45,074 nt of DNA from Campylobacter portucalensis. Lineage in GTDB: Bacteria > Campylobacterota > Campylobacteria > Campylobacterales > Campylobacteraceae. The notes under the pieces were generated by a model, which was not told the DNA's origin, searched no databases, and saw only the letters and a program-made list of their open reading frames with translations. This document shows positions 9,882 to 18,599 of this stretch, one piece after another; position 1 is the stretch's first letter, and each line of letters starts with the position of its first letter. A program made the position numbers and the translations under genes. The stretch spans positions 1-45,074 of the forward strand of contig NZ_VWSJ01000011.1 in assembly GCF_009690845.1 (NCBI RefSeq). The letters are read 5' to 3'.

Positions 9882-10097
9882 ATGGGTAGTATGAGTATGG
9901 GGCATTGGCTAGTAGTTTTAGCAATAATTGTTTTGCTTTTTGGAGCAAAAAAAATTCCAGAACTTGCAAAAGGAGTTGGCAAGGGCATAAAAACCTTTAA
10001 AAAAGAGATGGAAACAGATGATGAAAATATAGAAAAAATAGAAAAAGTTGAAATAAAAACTCAAAATGAAGAGATAAAAGAGAGTATAAAATCTTAA
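9882..10097 (+). CDS. tatA: Sec-independent protein translocase TatA
   Basis: Small pore-forming subunit of the twin-arginine system, which exports folded proteins across the inner membrane. The 71-residue protein has a single N-terminal membrane segment (about residues 8-21), the hinge [10 protein letters not shown] (20-29), an amphipathic helix, and a charged Glu/Lys tail. The start chosen is the ATG at 9882, with AAGGAG at 9871-9876; an upstream in-frame TTG at 9867 has no such site and would place charged residues before the membrane segment. It overlaps argS by one base. Confidence 0.94.
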   Translation: MGSMSMGHWLVVLAIIVLLFGAKKIPELAKGVGKGIKTFKKEMETDDENIEKIEKVEIKTQNEEIKESIKS

Positions 10098-11692
10098 TGA
10101 AAAATTTTGTAAAAAATGAAATAGAAAAAACACTAAATTTAAACGTTGTTTTAGAAAAACCTAAAGATAAAAATTTAGCTCATTACGCAGCACCTGTGGC
10201 TTTTGCTCTTGCAAAAGAGTTAAAAAAATCTCCGATTTTGATAGCAAAAGAGTTGGCTTTAAAATTTGAGGAAAGTAAATTTTTTAAGGTAAGTGCTGTA
10301 AATGGATATTTAAATTTTAAGTTAAAAAGAGAATTATTAAATGAAATTGCTACTAAAGCTTTAGAAGATGGTATAAAATTTGCAAAATCTAAAAGCAAAA
10401 ATAACAAAATTTTATTAGAGTATGTTAGTGCAAATCCTACGGGACCGCTTCATATAGGGCATGTTAGAGGTGCTGTTTATGGAGACACTTTAGCAAGGAT
10501 TGGCAGATATGTTGGCTATGATATCACAACTGAATACTATATAAACGATGCTGGAAATCAAATGGATTTGCTTGGATTATCTATATTTTTATTTGGTAAA
10601 AGCGACATTTTAAAAGAAGATGTAGAATTTCCTGAAGTTTTTTATCGTGGCGAATATACACAAAATTTAGCAAAAAAGGCGGCTGAAGTTTTTGGGTATG
10701 AAATTTTTACTGATGATAAAAATATAGAAAAGTTAAGTTTGTGGGGTAAAGATGAAATTTTACAAATCATAAAAAAAGATTTAGCGAATGCAAATATTGA
10801 GATTGAGAATTGGATTAGCGAAAAATCTCTATATAATAAGCTAGATGATACTATATCTAAACTTGAAAAATGCGATGGAATTTACAATAAAGATGGCAAA
10901 ATTTGGCTAAAATCTACTCAAATTGGCGATGAAAAAGATAGGGTTATTATACGTGAAGATTTAAGACCTACTTATTTGGCTGGAGATATTGTTTATCACA
11001 ATTATAAATTTGAAAGAGACTTTGATAGATATATTAATATTTGGGGTGCAGATCATCATGGATATATTCAAAGAATTAAAGCAAGTATCCATTTTTTGGG
11101 ATATGATGAGAATAAATTAGAAGTTATTTTATCTCAGATGGTAGGACTTTTAAAAGGCGGCGAAGTATTTAAGATGAGTAAAAGAGCTGGTAATTTTATT
11201 TTGATGAGTGATGTTTTAGATGAGATTGGAAGCGATGCTTTAAGATTTATTTTTATTAGTAAAAAGTGTGATACTGCACTTGAATTTGATGTTGATGAAT
11301 TAAAAAAACAAGATAGCTCAAATCCTATTTTTTATATAAATTATGCACATGCAAGAATAAATCAAATTTTTGCAAAATCTAAAAAAAGAATTGATGATGT
11401 GATTGGTGTTGATTTTAAAAATTTAGATGAAAATGCTTTAAATTTAGTATTTGAGGCACTTACTTTAAATGAAATTTTAGAAGATGCATTTAATACCAGA
11501 CAACTTCAAAAACTTCCTGAATTCTTAAGAAATTTAGCTTCAAATTTTCATAAATTTTATAACGAAAATAAAGTTCTTGGGAGTGAATTGGAAAATGAAC
11601 TTTTAAAAGTTTTTGGAATTGTTGGGCTTTGTATTAGAACAGGACTTGATTTGATGGGGATTTGTGCAAAAAATATAATGATAAAAGATTAA
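10097..11692 (+). CDS. argS: Arginyl-tRNA synthetase
   Basis: Class I synthetase that charges tRNA-Arg. The 531-residue protein has the N-terminal Add1 domain, the HIGH motif at residues 119-122, the KMSKR loop in the second half of the catalytic domain, ADHHGYIQR, and a C-terminal DALR-type anticodon domain (NYAHARINQIF). Its length is slightly below the E. coli enzyme. The ATG overlaps the tatA stop (TAATG). A tRNA-Arg(CCT) substrate gene is at 35454. Confidence 0.97.
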   Translation: MKNFVKNEIEKTLNLNVVLEKPKDKNLAHYAAPVAFALAKELKKSPILIAKELALKFEESKFFKVSAVNGYLNFKLKRELLNEIATKALEDGIKFAKSKSKNNKILLEYVSANPTGPLHIGHVRGAVYGDTLARIGRYVGYDITTEYYINDAGNQMDLLGLSIFLFGKSDILKEDVEFPEVFYRGEYTQNLAKKAAEVFGYEIFTDDKNIEKLSLWGKDEILQIIKKDLANANIEIENWISEKSLYNKLDDTISKLEKCDGIYNKDGKIWLKSTQIGDEKDRVIIREDLRPTYLAGDIVYHNYKFERDFDRYINIWGADHHGYIQRIKASIHFLGYDENKLEVILSQMVGLLKGGEVFKMSKRAGNFILMSDVLDEIGSDALRFIFISKKCDTALEFDVDELKKQDSSNPIFYINYAHARINQIFAKSKKRIDDVIGVDFKNLDENALNLVFEALTLNEILEDAFNTRQLQKLPEFLRNLASNFHKFYNENKVLGSELENELLKVFGIVGLCIRTGLDLMGICAKNIMIKD

Positions 11693-11704
11693 TTAGGGGT
11701 GTTG

Positions 11705-11921
11705 ATGGCAACAATTATGCAAAAAGAGGCATTGATAGAGGCGGGTTTCACAAGTTCAAGCGATTTTGGCTAAACGACTTGATTTTTGTGCTTCATTGAT
11801 CCCAGATGAATTGCGTTTAATGGAAATTAGAGAGTTTTTGTATAAAACTCATCATAATGATATTTTATATTATGAGATATTAGATGAGGTAAAATCAATA
11901 AAAGAAAAATTTGAAAATTGA
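11705..11921 (+). pseudogene. Small frameshifted gene after argS
   Basis: The ATG at 11705 opens only 22 codons before TAA at 11771. In the next frame, 11745-11921 is open and reads convincingly (VSQVQAILAKRLDFCASLIP and onward). Losing one G from the GGG at 11743-11745 joins the two into a 71-residue, mostly helical protein. Downstream residues keep a sensible hydrophobic pattern, so the break is recent, a read error, or frameshift-expressed. I do not recognise the family. It sits 12 bases after argS and could be the last gene of that operon. Confidence 0.6.
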
Positions 11922-11998
11922 GCTAATGCTTATTGACAAATTAAAGTGTTAAATTTAGATCAAATTTGATGATATTTTAAATTTGAGTTTAAATTTAA

Positions 11999-12370
11999 TC
12001 ACTCATAAAAATTATTTTTTATTGCATTTTTAAATATGCAAACATCAACTTTATTTAAAATAGCAGTTTTTAAATCATCGCATATTATGGCTATTTTGCT
12101 ATCAAAAAGATAAAATTCTGCTAAATTTATAGCATTTTTTGTAAGGATTAAATTCTCAAGAACTATAAATTTAGCCCCCATAGCGTTAGCTAAAACAATC
12201 TCTTCTTCCGTTTTTGCAAGTATTGAAAATTTTTTATTTTCTTTTATGGAAATTTTTATAAAATCTTCATTATATGTGAATAATAAATTATCAAATTTAT
12301 AAATTTCATCTATATTTTTGATTAAATTTAGGTAGTCAAATTTGATTAAATTATGCCCTATAATTTGCAT
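11999..12370 (-). CDS. Conserved-looking hypothetical protein
   Basis: A 123-residue protein that I do not recognise. It has a regular alternation of beta and alpha patterns (FSILAKTEEEIVLANAMGAK, FIVLENLIL, IAIICDDLKTAIL), suggesting a small alpha/beta fold, with no signal peptide or membrane segment. A single base is shared with the upstream PP0621-like gene, placing it last in the ribA-rsmG unit on the minus strand. Codon use and composition match the neighbours. Confidence 0.75.
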   Translation of the reverse strand: MQIIGHNLIKFDYLNLIKNIDEIYKFDNLLFTYNEDFIKISIKENKKFSILAKTEEEIVLANAMGAKFIVLENLILTKNAINLAEFYLFDSKIAIICDDLKTAILNKVDVCIFKNAIKNNFYE

Positions 12371-12567
12371 TATCTATCCCTTTTTAAGCAATCTTTGCAG
12401 ATATATTTTTGATTTTTTATGATAGCTTCTTTTATATCAACAAAAGTATTACATTTATCGCATTCTACAAAATTTTGGATTTTATTATCTTTTTTGGTTC
12501 TAAATTTAGGCAAAATCAAAAAATAACAAAATGCACAAATTAAAATTAATATCAAAATTTTACCCAT
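12370..12567 (-). CDS. PP0621-family small membrane-anchored zinc-ribbon-like protein
   Basis: A 65-residue protein with one N-terminal membrane segment (about residues 3-19) and two CxxC pairs, C36/C39 and C57/C60, arranged as a small metal-binding knuckle. This matches the PP0621 family, whose role is not established. The longer in-frame start at 12579 is less likely: the ATG at 12567 has GGAG seven bases upstream, inside the end of rsmG. It overlaps rsmG by 8 bases. Confidence 0.8.
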   Translation of the reverse strand: MGKILILILICAFCYFLILPKFRTKKDNKIQNFVECDKCNTFVDIKEAIIKNQKYICKDCLKRDR

Positions 12568-13099
12568 TTTTAACTCCATTTAAAATTATGAAATTTCTAT
12601 TTTTTTCTTGATGAATTTCTATTTTTTTTGCTTTTAAATTTTGTATTTCATTATGTGCATTTGAGCCTTTATATAGTATAAATAAAGTATTTTCGTCAAA
12701 AAATCCATTACAAATTTTTAAAAGTAAATCAGCTCTCATTAAAGCTCTTGATGTTATTAAATCTGCTTTAAATTTAATATCTTTTTCTATTTTTTTAGAG
12801 TGGATGGCGATATTTTTAAGCCCTAAATTTAGCTTAACGCAGGTTAAAAAACTTGATTTTTTAAAATTTGGCTCAAACAAATGCCACTGACAATTTTCAA
12901 AATACATAGCTAAAAATATCGCAGGAAATCCAGCCCCGCTACCAACATCAATGGCTATTTTGGGATCGTTTGTTATAAATTTTGCACCACTTAAACTATC
13001 TTTTATCACGCTATCTAAATTTTTATAATTTGTTAGATTATGAATTTTATTAAAACGATTTAAAATTTCGCAAAATTTAGCAATTTGTTCATTCATCAA
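12560..13099 (-). CDS. rsmG: 16S rRNA (guanine527-N7)-methyltransferase RsmG (GidB)
   Basis: Methylates N7 of G527 in 16S rRNA using S-adenosylmethionine; loss of this activity is known to give low-level streptomycin resistance in several bacteria. The 179-residue protein has HNLTNYKN near the N-terminus and the SAM-binding DVGSGAGFP (51-59), followed by TSRAL. It lies between ribA (11-base overlap) and the PP0621-like gene (8-base overlap). Confidence 0.93.
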   Translation of the reverse strand: MMNEQIAKFCEILNRFNKIHNLTNYKNLDSVIKDSLSGAKFITNDPKIAIDVGSGAGFPAIFLAMYFENCQWHLFEPNFKKSSFLTCVKLNLGLKNIAIHSKKIEKDIKFKADLITSRALMRADLLLKICNGFFDENTLFILYKGSNAHNEIQNLKAKKIEIHQEKNRNFIILNGVKNG

Positions 13100-13667
13100 G
13101 CAAATGCCCCATTTGATTTTTTTTGATTTCTAAATAATTTTTATTAAATTTATTTGCTTTTATGATGATTGGAATTCTTTTTACTATTTTCACGCTTTTT
13201 AGGCCTTGTAATTTTTCTGGATTATTGGTAAGTAAATTTATCTCTTTTATCCCAAAATGATTTAATATAAAATCCACTATTTCATAAGTTCTTTCATCTG
13301 CTTTAAATCCTAATTGATGATTTGCCTCTATAGTGTCAAAGCCCTTGTCTTGCAGCGCATAAGCATTTATTTTATTTAAAAGACCGATATTTCTTCCTTC
13401 TTGCCTTAAATACAAAATAAGCCCGCCGTTTTTTTCTATATAATCTAAACTAGCTCTTAATTGCTCACCACAATCGCATTTTAAGCTACCTAATGTATCT
13501 CCTGTAATGCACTCTGAATGAATTCTTACATTTACAGCTTCATTTTTATTATCAATTAAATCGTTCATAATCACTAAGTGCTCTTTAAAATTCTCTTTAA
13601 AGGCTATTATTTTAAACTTTCCAAACACTGTTGGTAAATTTGCAAATTCTGAAATTTCAATATCCAC
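13089..13667 (-). CDS. ribA: GTP cyclohydrolase II
   Basis: Opens the GTP ring in the first committed step of riboflavin synthesis. The 192-residue stand-alone enzyme has zinc ligands C53, C64 and C66 (SECITGDTLGSLKCDCGEQL), the catalytic RQEGRNIGL (88-96) and the nucleotide-binding end of the family. It is not fused to a DHBP synthase domain. It leads the minus-strand unit ribA-rsmG-PP0621-hypothetical and is divergent from hemB. Confidence 0.95.
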   Translation of the reverse strand: MDIEISEFANLPTVFGKFKIIAFKENFKEHLVIMNDLIDNKNEAVNVRIHSECITGDTLGSLKCDCGEQLRASLDYIEKNGGLILYLRQEGRNIGLLNKINAYALQDKGFDTIEANHQLGFKADERTYEIVDFILNHFGIKEINLLTNNPEKLQGLKSVKIVKRIPIIIKANKFNKNYLEIKKNQMGHLLDE

Positions 13668-13820
13668 AACTGCTTCCTAATATTGAATTAAAATGCTTAT
13701 TATATCAAAATAATATTTCATTTTGCTAATAAATAGACAATGACATTTTTTAAATTTAGCTATTATTTATAAGGGTTGTGATAAACTATATGGGTTTAGA
13801 AAATTAAAGAGGTGAAGATT

Positions 13821-14792
13821 ATGTTTAGAAGATTTAGAAGACTTAGGGTAAATTCAAATATAAGAGATTTGGTTAAAGAAACAAATTTAAGTGTAAATGA
13901 TCTTATTTATCCTCTTTTTGTCGTTCCTGGAAGCGGTATTAGAATTGATACAGCCTCAATGCCTGGAGTTTTTCAATTAAGCGTTGATGAAATTTTAAAA
14001 GAGTGTGAAGAGATTGTAAATTTAGGGATAAAGGCTATTTTGCTTTTTGGAATTCCAGAGATTAAAGATAGTGTTGGAAGTGATGCTTTAAGTGATGATG
14101 GTATAATTGCAAAAACTCTTCGAAAGATAAAAGAGAGATTTCCAAATTTATATGTAATAACTGATTTATGTTTTTGTGAATACACTGATCACGGTCATTG
14201 TGGTATTTTGTGTGGCGATAGTGTAGATAATGACGCAACATTAGAAATTTCAGCAAAGCAAGCCTTAGTACACGCTAAAAATGGTGCTAATATGATAGCT
14301 CCAAGTGGAATGATGGATGGGATTATAAAAACTTTAAGAGAAGCCCTTGATAAAAATGGATATGAAAATTTACCGATTATGGCATATTCTACCAAATTTG
14401 CATCTTCTTATTATGGACCTTTTAGAGATGTGGCTGAAAGTTCTCCTAGTTTTGGAGATAGAAAAACTTATCAAATGGATCCAGCAAATCGCTTTGAAGC
14501 AATTAGCGAGAGTTTAGAGGATGAAAAACAAGGAGCTGATATTTTGATGATAAAACCAGCTTTAGCATATTTAGATATTATTAGAGATTTAAGACAAAAT
14601 TCTCTTCTTCCAATTTGTGCATATAATGTAAGCGGTGAATATGCACTTTTGCAAGCAGGGAAAATCGCAGGCGTGATTGACTATGAGAGGGTTATGATGG
14701 AGACGCTAATTAGCATAAAAAGAGCGGGTGCAAATTTAATAATAACCTATCACGCAAAAGAAGTAGCTAAAATTTTAAAAAATACCAATTGA
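13821..14792 (+). CDS. hemB: Delta-aminolevulinic acid dehydratase (porphobilinogen synthase)
   Basis: Condenses two aminolevulinate molecules to porphobilinogen in haem synthesis. The 323-residue protein (starting [11 protein letters not shown]) has the two active-site lysines K192 ([11 protein letters not shown]) and K245 ([10 protein letters not shown]), plus the zinc-type cysteines C117, C119 and C127 in [14 protein letters not shown]. The ATG at 13821 is preferred over an upstream in-frame GTG at 13812, because AGAGGTG at 13808-13814 is correctly spaced for it. hemN lies two genes downstream, giving a local haem cluster. Confidence 0.96.
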   Translation: MFRRFRRLRVNSNIRDLVKETNLSVNDLIYPLFVVPGSGIRIDTASMPGVFQLSVDEILKECEEIVNLGIKAILLFGIPEIKDSVGSDALSDDGIIAKTLRKIKERFPNLYVITDLCFCEYTDHGHCGILCGDSVDNDATLEISAKQALVHAKNGANMIAPSGMMDGIIKTLREALDKNGYENLPIMAYSTKFASSYYGPFRDVAESSPSFGDRKTYQMDPANRFEAISESLEDEKQGADILMIKPALAYLDIIRDLRQNSLLPICAYNVSGEYALLQAGKIAGVIDYERVMMETLISIKRAGANLIITYHAKEVAKILKNTN

Positions 14793-14839
14793 AATAATCA
14801 AAAAATGGTAGTTTTAGCTTAATAGAACAAGGAGCAAGT

Positions 14840-15307
14840 ATGGGCGATGAATATAAAATTTATGAAAACGAAATAGAGCAAATAACTCAAATTTTAGGTT
14901 CTATTAAAAGTACAAAACAGAGAACCGTTTTTGATATAATTGATAATGACAACACAAAAACTTTAATTCTAAAAAGCGGTTCTTGGAAGAGTAAAGAGCC
15001 TTGGTTTGGAGTGGATAAGGATAGTAATCTACATACGATGGTCTGCGTAAAAACTCTTAATGATTTTATAGAAAGCTATAGAAATTTAGCAAAAGAAAAT
15101 TTTGAATTAAGACTTGAAAAGATTATAATGAAGTACTTGCCTGTCGATTTTGGTGATGTTTGGAGCGTTTGTCTAAATAAAATAGGTGAAATTTTGAAGC
15201 AAAATCCAAATCTTCAAATTTTAAATATCGATTTAAATCAATTAGTAAAAAAAATCAAACAAGACTATCCGAATTTATTTGTAAATTTAGATACTATTAT
15301 GGAGTAA
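14840..15307 (+). CDS. DUF2603 / UPF0763-like protein
   Basis: A 155-residue soluble protein resembling the UPF0763 (DUF2603) family, which I know only from Campylobacter and relatives; this recognition is from memory of the pattern. A central SWKSKEPWFG segment is its most distinctive part, with a helical second half. AAGGAG precedes the ATG by 6 bases. It sits between hemB and hemN, 11 bases before hemN, so it may share their transcription. Function unknown. Confidence 0.75.
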   Translation: MGDEYKIYENEIEQITQILGSIKSTKQRTVFDIIDNDNTKTLILKSGSWKSKEPWFGVDKDSNLHTMVCVKTLNDFIESYRNLAKENFELRLEKIIMKYLPVDFGDVWSVCLNKIGEILKQNPNLQILNIDLNQLVKKIKQDYPNLFVNLDTIME

Positions 15308-15318
15308 GGAGATGAGAT

Positions 15319-16683
15319 ATGAAAAATTCTTTCATAAATTTTGATGAATTTGCTAAGTATTCTAAGCCAGGACCAAGATATACAAGCTATCCAACGGCGT
15401 TAGAATTTAGCGAAGAATTTAGCTATCAATCATACATAAATGAACTTAAAAATCAAAGCGATCAAACTCCCCTTTCGCTATATTTTCACTTTCCATTTTG
15501 TAGGTCGGCTTGTTATTTTTGTGGTTGCAATGTGATTTATACTAGCAAAAAAGATAAGATGGATAGATACATTGATTATTTAGAAAAAGAGTTAGAAATT
15601 TTAAGCAAATTAGTCAATACAAAAAGGGTTGTAACTCAGATGCATTTTGGCGGAGGAACTCCTACATTTTATGATGCAAAAGAGCTTGAGAGAATCATAA
15701 AGGCTATCAAAAGTCATTTTAAAAATTTTAGTAAAGACGCTGAGATAAGCTGTGAGATTGATCCTAGATTTTTAAATGAAGATCAAGTTAAAATTTTTGT
15801 AGAAAATGGATTTAATAGAGTTAGTTTTGGTGTGCAAGATTTTAATGATTTAGTTCAAACAGAAATTCACCGCATCCAACCTTTTGAAACTACCCAAAAT
15901 GCAGTGAATTTAGTTAGAAAATATGGCATAAAATCAGTAAATATGGATTTAATTTATGGTCTTCCGTATCAAAATTTAGATAGTTTTAAAAATACTTTAG
16001 AGTTATCTTTGAAATTAAATACCGATAGATACGCCATTTTCAACTACGCTCATGTTCCTTGGATTAAAAAATCGATGAGAAAATTTGATGAAGCAACGCT
16101 CCCAACTCCAAAAGTAAAGCTTGAAATTTTAAAATTTACACATGATTTTTTGACTCAAAATGGCTATAAAATGATAGGAATGGATCACTATGCAAAACCA
16201 GAAGATGAACTTTTTAAAGCTCTTAAAAATGGTAGTTTGCACAGAAATTTTCAAGGCTATACTACAAAAAGCGGAGCTAATTTAATTGGTGTTGGTCTTA
16301 CTAGCATAGGCGAAGGACAAAGGCATTATGCTCAAAATTTTAAGGATTTAAATGAGTATGAAAATGCAATCGATAATAATAAGCTTCCGTTTTGTAAGGG
16401 AATTTTATTAAAAGATGAAGATATACTTAGAAAAGCCGTTATTATGGGATTGATGAGTAATTTTTATTTAGATATTTCTAGGATTGAAGATAAATTTAAT
16501 GTAAATTTTAAAGAACATTTTAGGCATAGCTTAGAAAAATTAAAAGAGTATGATAATTTTGTAAATGTTAGTGAAAAATGCATTGAAATAACTCAAACTG
16601 GCACGCTTTTGATACGAAATATTGCGATGTGTTTTGATGAGTATATGAAAGAAAATGAGAAGAGGTTTTCAAAAACAGTATGA
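15319..16683 (+). CDS. hemN: Oxygen-independent coproporphyrinogen III dehydrogenase
   Basis: Radical-SAM enzyme that decarboxylates coproporphyrinogen III to protoporphyrinogen IX without oxygen. The 454-residue length suits true HemN rather than the shorter HemW. The cluster motif is CRSACYFCGC (C61, C65, C68, with C70 following), preceded by YFHFPF. GGGTP, RVSFGVQD, YGLPYQ and the substrate-site HYAKPEDEL are present, as is the C-terminal domain. Its stop overlaps the next start by four bases (ATGA), so the Fe-S oxidoreductase is coupled. Confidence 0.96.
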   Translation: MKNSFINFDEFAKYSKPGPRYTSYPTALEFSEEFSYQSYINELKNQSDQTPLSLYFHFPFCRSACYFCGCNVIYTSKKDKMDRYIDYLEKELEILSKLVNTKRVVTQMHFGGGTPTFYDAKELERIIKAIKSHFKNFSKDAEISCEIDPRFLNEDQVKIFVENGFNRVSFGVQDFNDLVQTEIHRIQPFETTQNAVNLVRKYGIKSVNMDLIYGLPYQNLDSFKNTLELSLKLNTDRYAIFNYAHVPWIKKSMRKFDEATLPTPKVKLEILKFTHDFLTQNGYKMIGMDHYAKPEDELFKALKNGSLHRNFQGYTTKSGANLIGVGLTSIGEGQRHYAQNFKDLNEYENAIDNNKLPFCKGILLKDEDILRKAVIMGLMSNFYLDISRIEDKFNVNFKEHFRHSLEKLKEYDNFVNVSEKCIEITQTGTLLIRNIAMCFDEYMKENEKRFSKTV

Positions 16684-17939
16684 TTGATTTATTGGATATT
16701 AGCAATGCTTGCGTAAAGTGCGGAAAGTGCATTCAAGTTTGCACTATTTATGATATAAATAGAGATGAAACGACTTCTCCTAGAGGATTTTTAGATCTTT
16801 TAGGTGCTTATAAAAATGGCGATTTAAATTTAGATAAAAGTGCAAAACAGATATTTGAGAGCTGTTTTTTATGCACGAATTGTGTTGAGGCTTGTCCTAA
16901 AAATTTAAGAGTTGATACAGCTATTGAGAGCGTTAGGGTTGATATTTCTGAAAAATATGGTATTTCGTGGTATAAAAAAATAGCATTTTGGTTTTTAAGT
17001 CATAGAAAAATTTTAGATATAGCCGCTAAAATGGGTTATATTTTTCAAAGTTGTGCGTTTAAAATTCAAAATGAAAAATTTACAAATTCGATGAAGGCTA
17101 GATTTTCGCTTCCAATTATAAAAAAAGAGAGGCTTTTACCGACTGCTTCAAAAAAGAGTTTTTTAAATTCACATCCTGAGTTTATAGATAACGGTGGTGA
17201 TAAAACAATAGGGCTGTTTATAGGCTGTATGGGAAATTATGCTTATACAAATATTGGTGAAAGTATTTTAAAAATTTGCAAAACCTTAAAAATTAACGTT
17301 CATTTGATGAAAAAACAAGCCTGTTGCGGGGCTGCAATGTATTTTACTGGCGATATTAAGAGAGTAAAATCTTTGGCTAAATTTAATATTGAATATTTTG
17401 AAAAATTAAATTTAGAAGCAATTATTATTCCAGAAGCCACCTGTTCGGCTATGATTAGAGTTGATTATGAGCATGTTTTTAGCGATGAAAAATCTTGGCA
17501 AGAAAGAGCCATTGAGTTAAAAGATAAGATATTTTTAGCTACGGAATTTTTTGATAAATTTACAAATTTAAGCGAAATTTTAGCCAATAAAAACAGAACA
17601 GATATTTCTATTACATATCACGATCCTTGTCATGCTAGAAAAATGCAAGGAATTTATAAGGAGCCACGAAATCTTCTAAACAAAAATTTTAAAATAATAG
17701 AAATGAAAAATCCAAATAAATGTTGTGGATTTGGTGGGGTTACCATGCAGACAAATCGTTATAATTTAAGTAGAAAAGCTGGACTTGAAAAAACTGGTAT
17801 GATTAAAAAAACTAATGCGAATTTTGTAAGTGCGGAATGTAGTGCGTGCAGGATGCAGCTTAATAATGTTTTAAATATCGATAAATGCGATATTAGATGT
17901 GTCAATCCTGTTGAGTTAATTGCAGAGGCATTGCAATAA
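16680..17939 (+). CDS. Fe-S oxidoreductase with two 4Fe-4S centres and CCG domains (GlcF/LutA/HdrD-like)
   Basis: A 419-residue probable electron-transfer subunit. The N-terminus carries two ferredoxin-type motifs, C11/C14/C17/C21 and C62/C65/C68/C72. Two cysteine-rich CCG-type domains follow, seen at KQACCGAAM and NKCCGFGGV, with SAECSACRMQL near the end. This layout is shared by glycolate oxidase GlcF, anaerobic glycerol-3-phosphate GlpC and HdrD-like proteins, so the donor cannot be named. It is translationally coupled to hemN, suggesting a link to anaerobic haem synthesis or simply shared expression. Confidence 0.85.
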   Translation: MIDLLDISNACVKCGKCIQVCTIYDINRDETTSPRGFLDLLGAYKNGDLNLDKSAKQIFESCFLCTNCVEACPKNLRVDTAIESVRVDISEKYGISWYKKIAFWFLSHRKILDIAAKMGYIFQSCAFKIQNEKFTNSMKARFSLPIIKKERLLPTASKKSFLNSHPEFIDNGGDKTIGLFIGCMGNYAYTNIGESILKICKTLKINVHLMKKQACCGAAMYFTGDIKRVKSLAKFNIEYFEKLNLEAIIIPEATCSAMIRVDYEHVFSDEKSWQERAIELKDKIFLATEFFDKFTNLSEILANKNRTDISITYHDPCHARKMQGIYKEPRNLLNKNFKIIEMKNPNKCCGFGGVTMQTNRYNLSRKAGLEKTGMIKKTNANFVSAECSACRMQLNNVLNIDKCDIRCVNPVELIAEALQ

Positions 17940-17994
17940 AATTTAATATTAAATTTTAAAAATATTAAATTTAAGAAAAAAATCTTAAAAACTC

Positions 17995-18023
17995 TTGACA
18001 TAATAGATATTTTAAGCTATAAT
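17995..18023 (+). promoter_or_regulatory. Perfect-consensus sigma-70 promoter for the tRNA-tuf unit
   Basis: TTGACA at 17995-18000 and TATAAT at 18018-18023 are separated by exactly 17 bases. Transcription would start near 18030, about 15 bases before the first tRNA. Most Campylobacter promoters lack a recognisable -35, so this marks an unusually strong stable-RNA promoter. Confidence 0.85.
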
Positions 18024-18044
18024 TTCATTTTTAAATTCATTGGT

Positions 18045-18120
18045 GCTGGTGTAGCTCAGTCGGTAGAGCTACTGCCTTGTAAGCAGTAGGTCGGCGGTTC
18101 AAGTCCGTTCACCAGCTCCA
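18045..18120 (+). tRNA. tRNA-Thr (anticodon TGT)
   Basis: Acceptor GCTGGTG pairs with CACCAGC; the anticodon loop CTTGTAA gives TGT; the T-arm GGTTCAAGTCC is standard and the terminal CCA is encoded. It is the first of four tRNA genes ahead of tuf. Confidence 0.97.
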
Positions 18121-18167
18121 TTTAAACAGTGTTTGACCAGATAATGCTAATATATTTAATTATATTA

Positions 18168-18252
<85 letters not shown>

Positions 18253-18262
18253 TTTAAATTGT

Positions 18263-18339
18263 GCGGGAGTAGCTCAGTTGGCTAGAGCATCAGCCTTCCA
18301 AGCTGAGGGTCGCGAGTTCGAGCCTCGTTTCCCGCTCCA
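18263..18339 (+). tRNA. tRNA-Gly (anticodon TCC)
   Basis: Acceptor GCGGGAG pairs with TTCCCGC with one G-T pair; the anticodon loop CTTCCAA gives TCC; T-arm and CCA are encoded. It lies 10 bases after tRNA-Tyr. Confidence 0.96.
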
Positions 18340-18458
18340 TTTTAGAAATCTAACTGGGAGCTGTAAAATTTTTATGCAGTATTTTAGTTAAGATTTTCAA
18401 TAAAAGTTGTTTGTGTATGTTTATTTAGTAGAAAGTTTGCTTTTGCCATGAGTTTTTT

Positions 18459-18533
<75 letters not shown>

Positions 18534-18599
18534 TCAAAACAGATATAATGCTAAACACACAGATTTTATAAAACAAGATATTATTTATGGAGGATAAAG

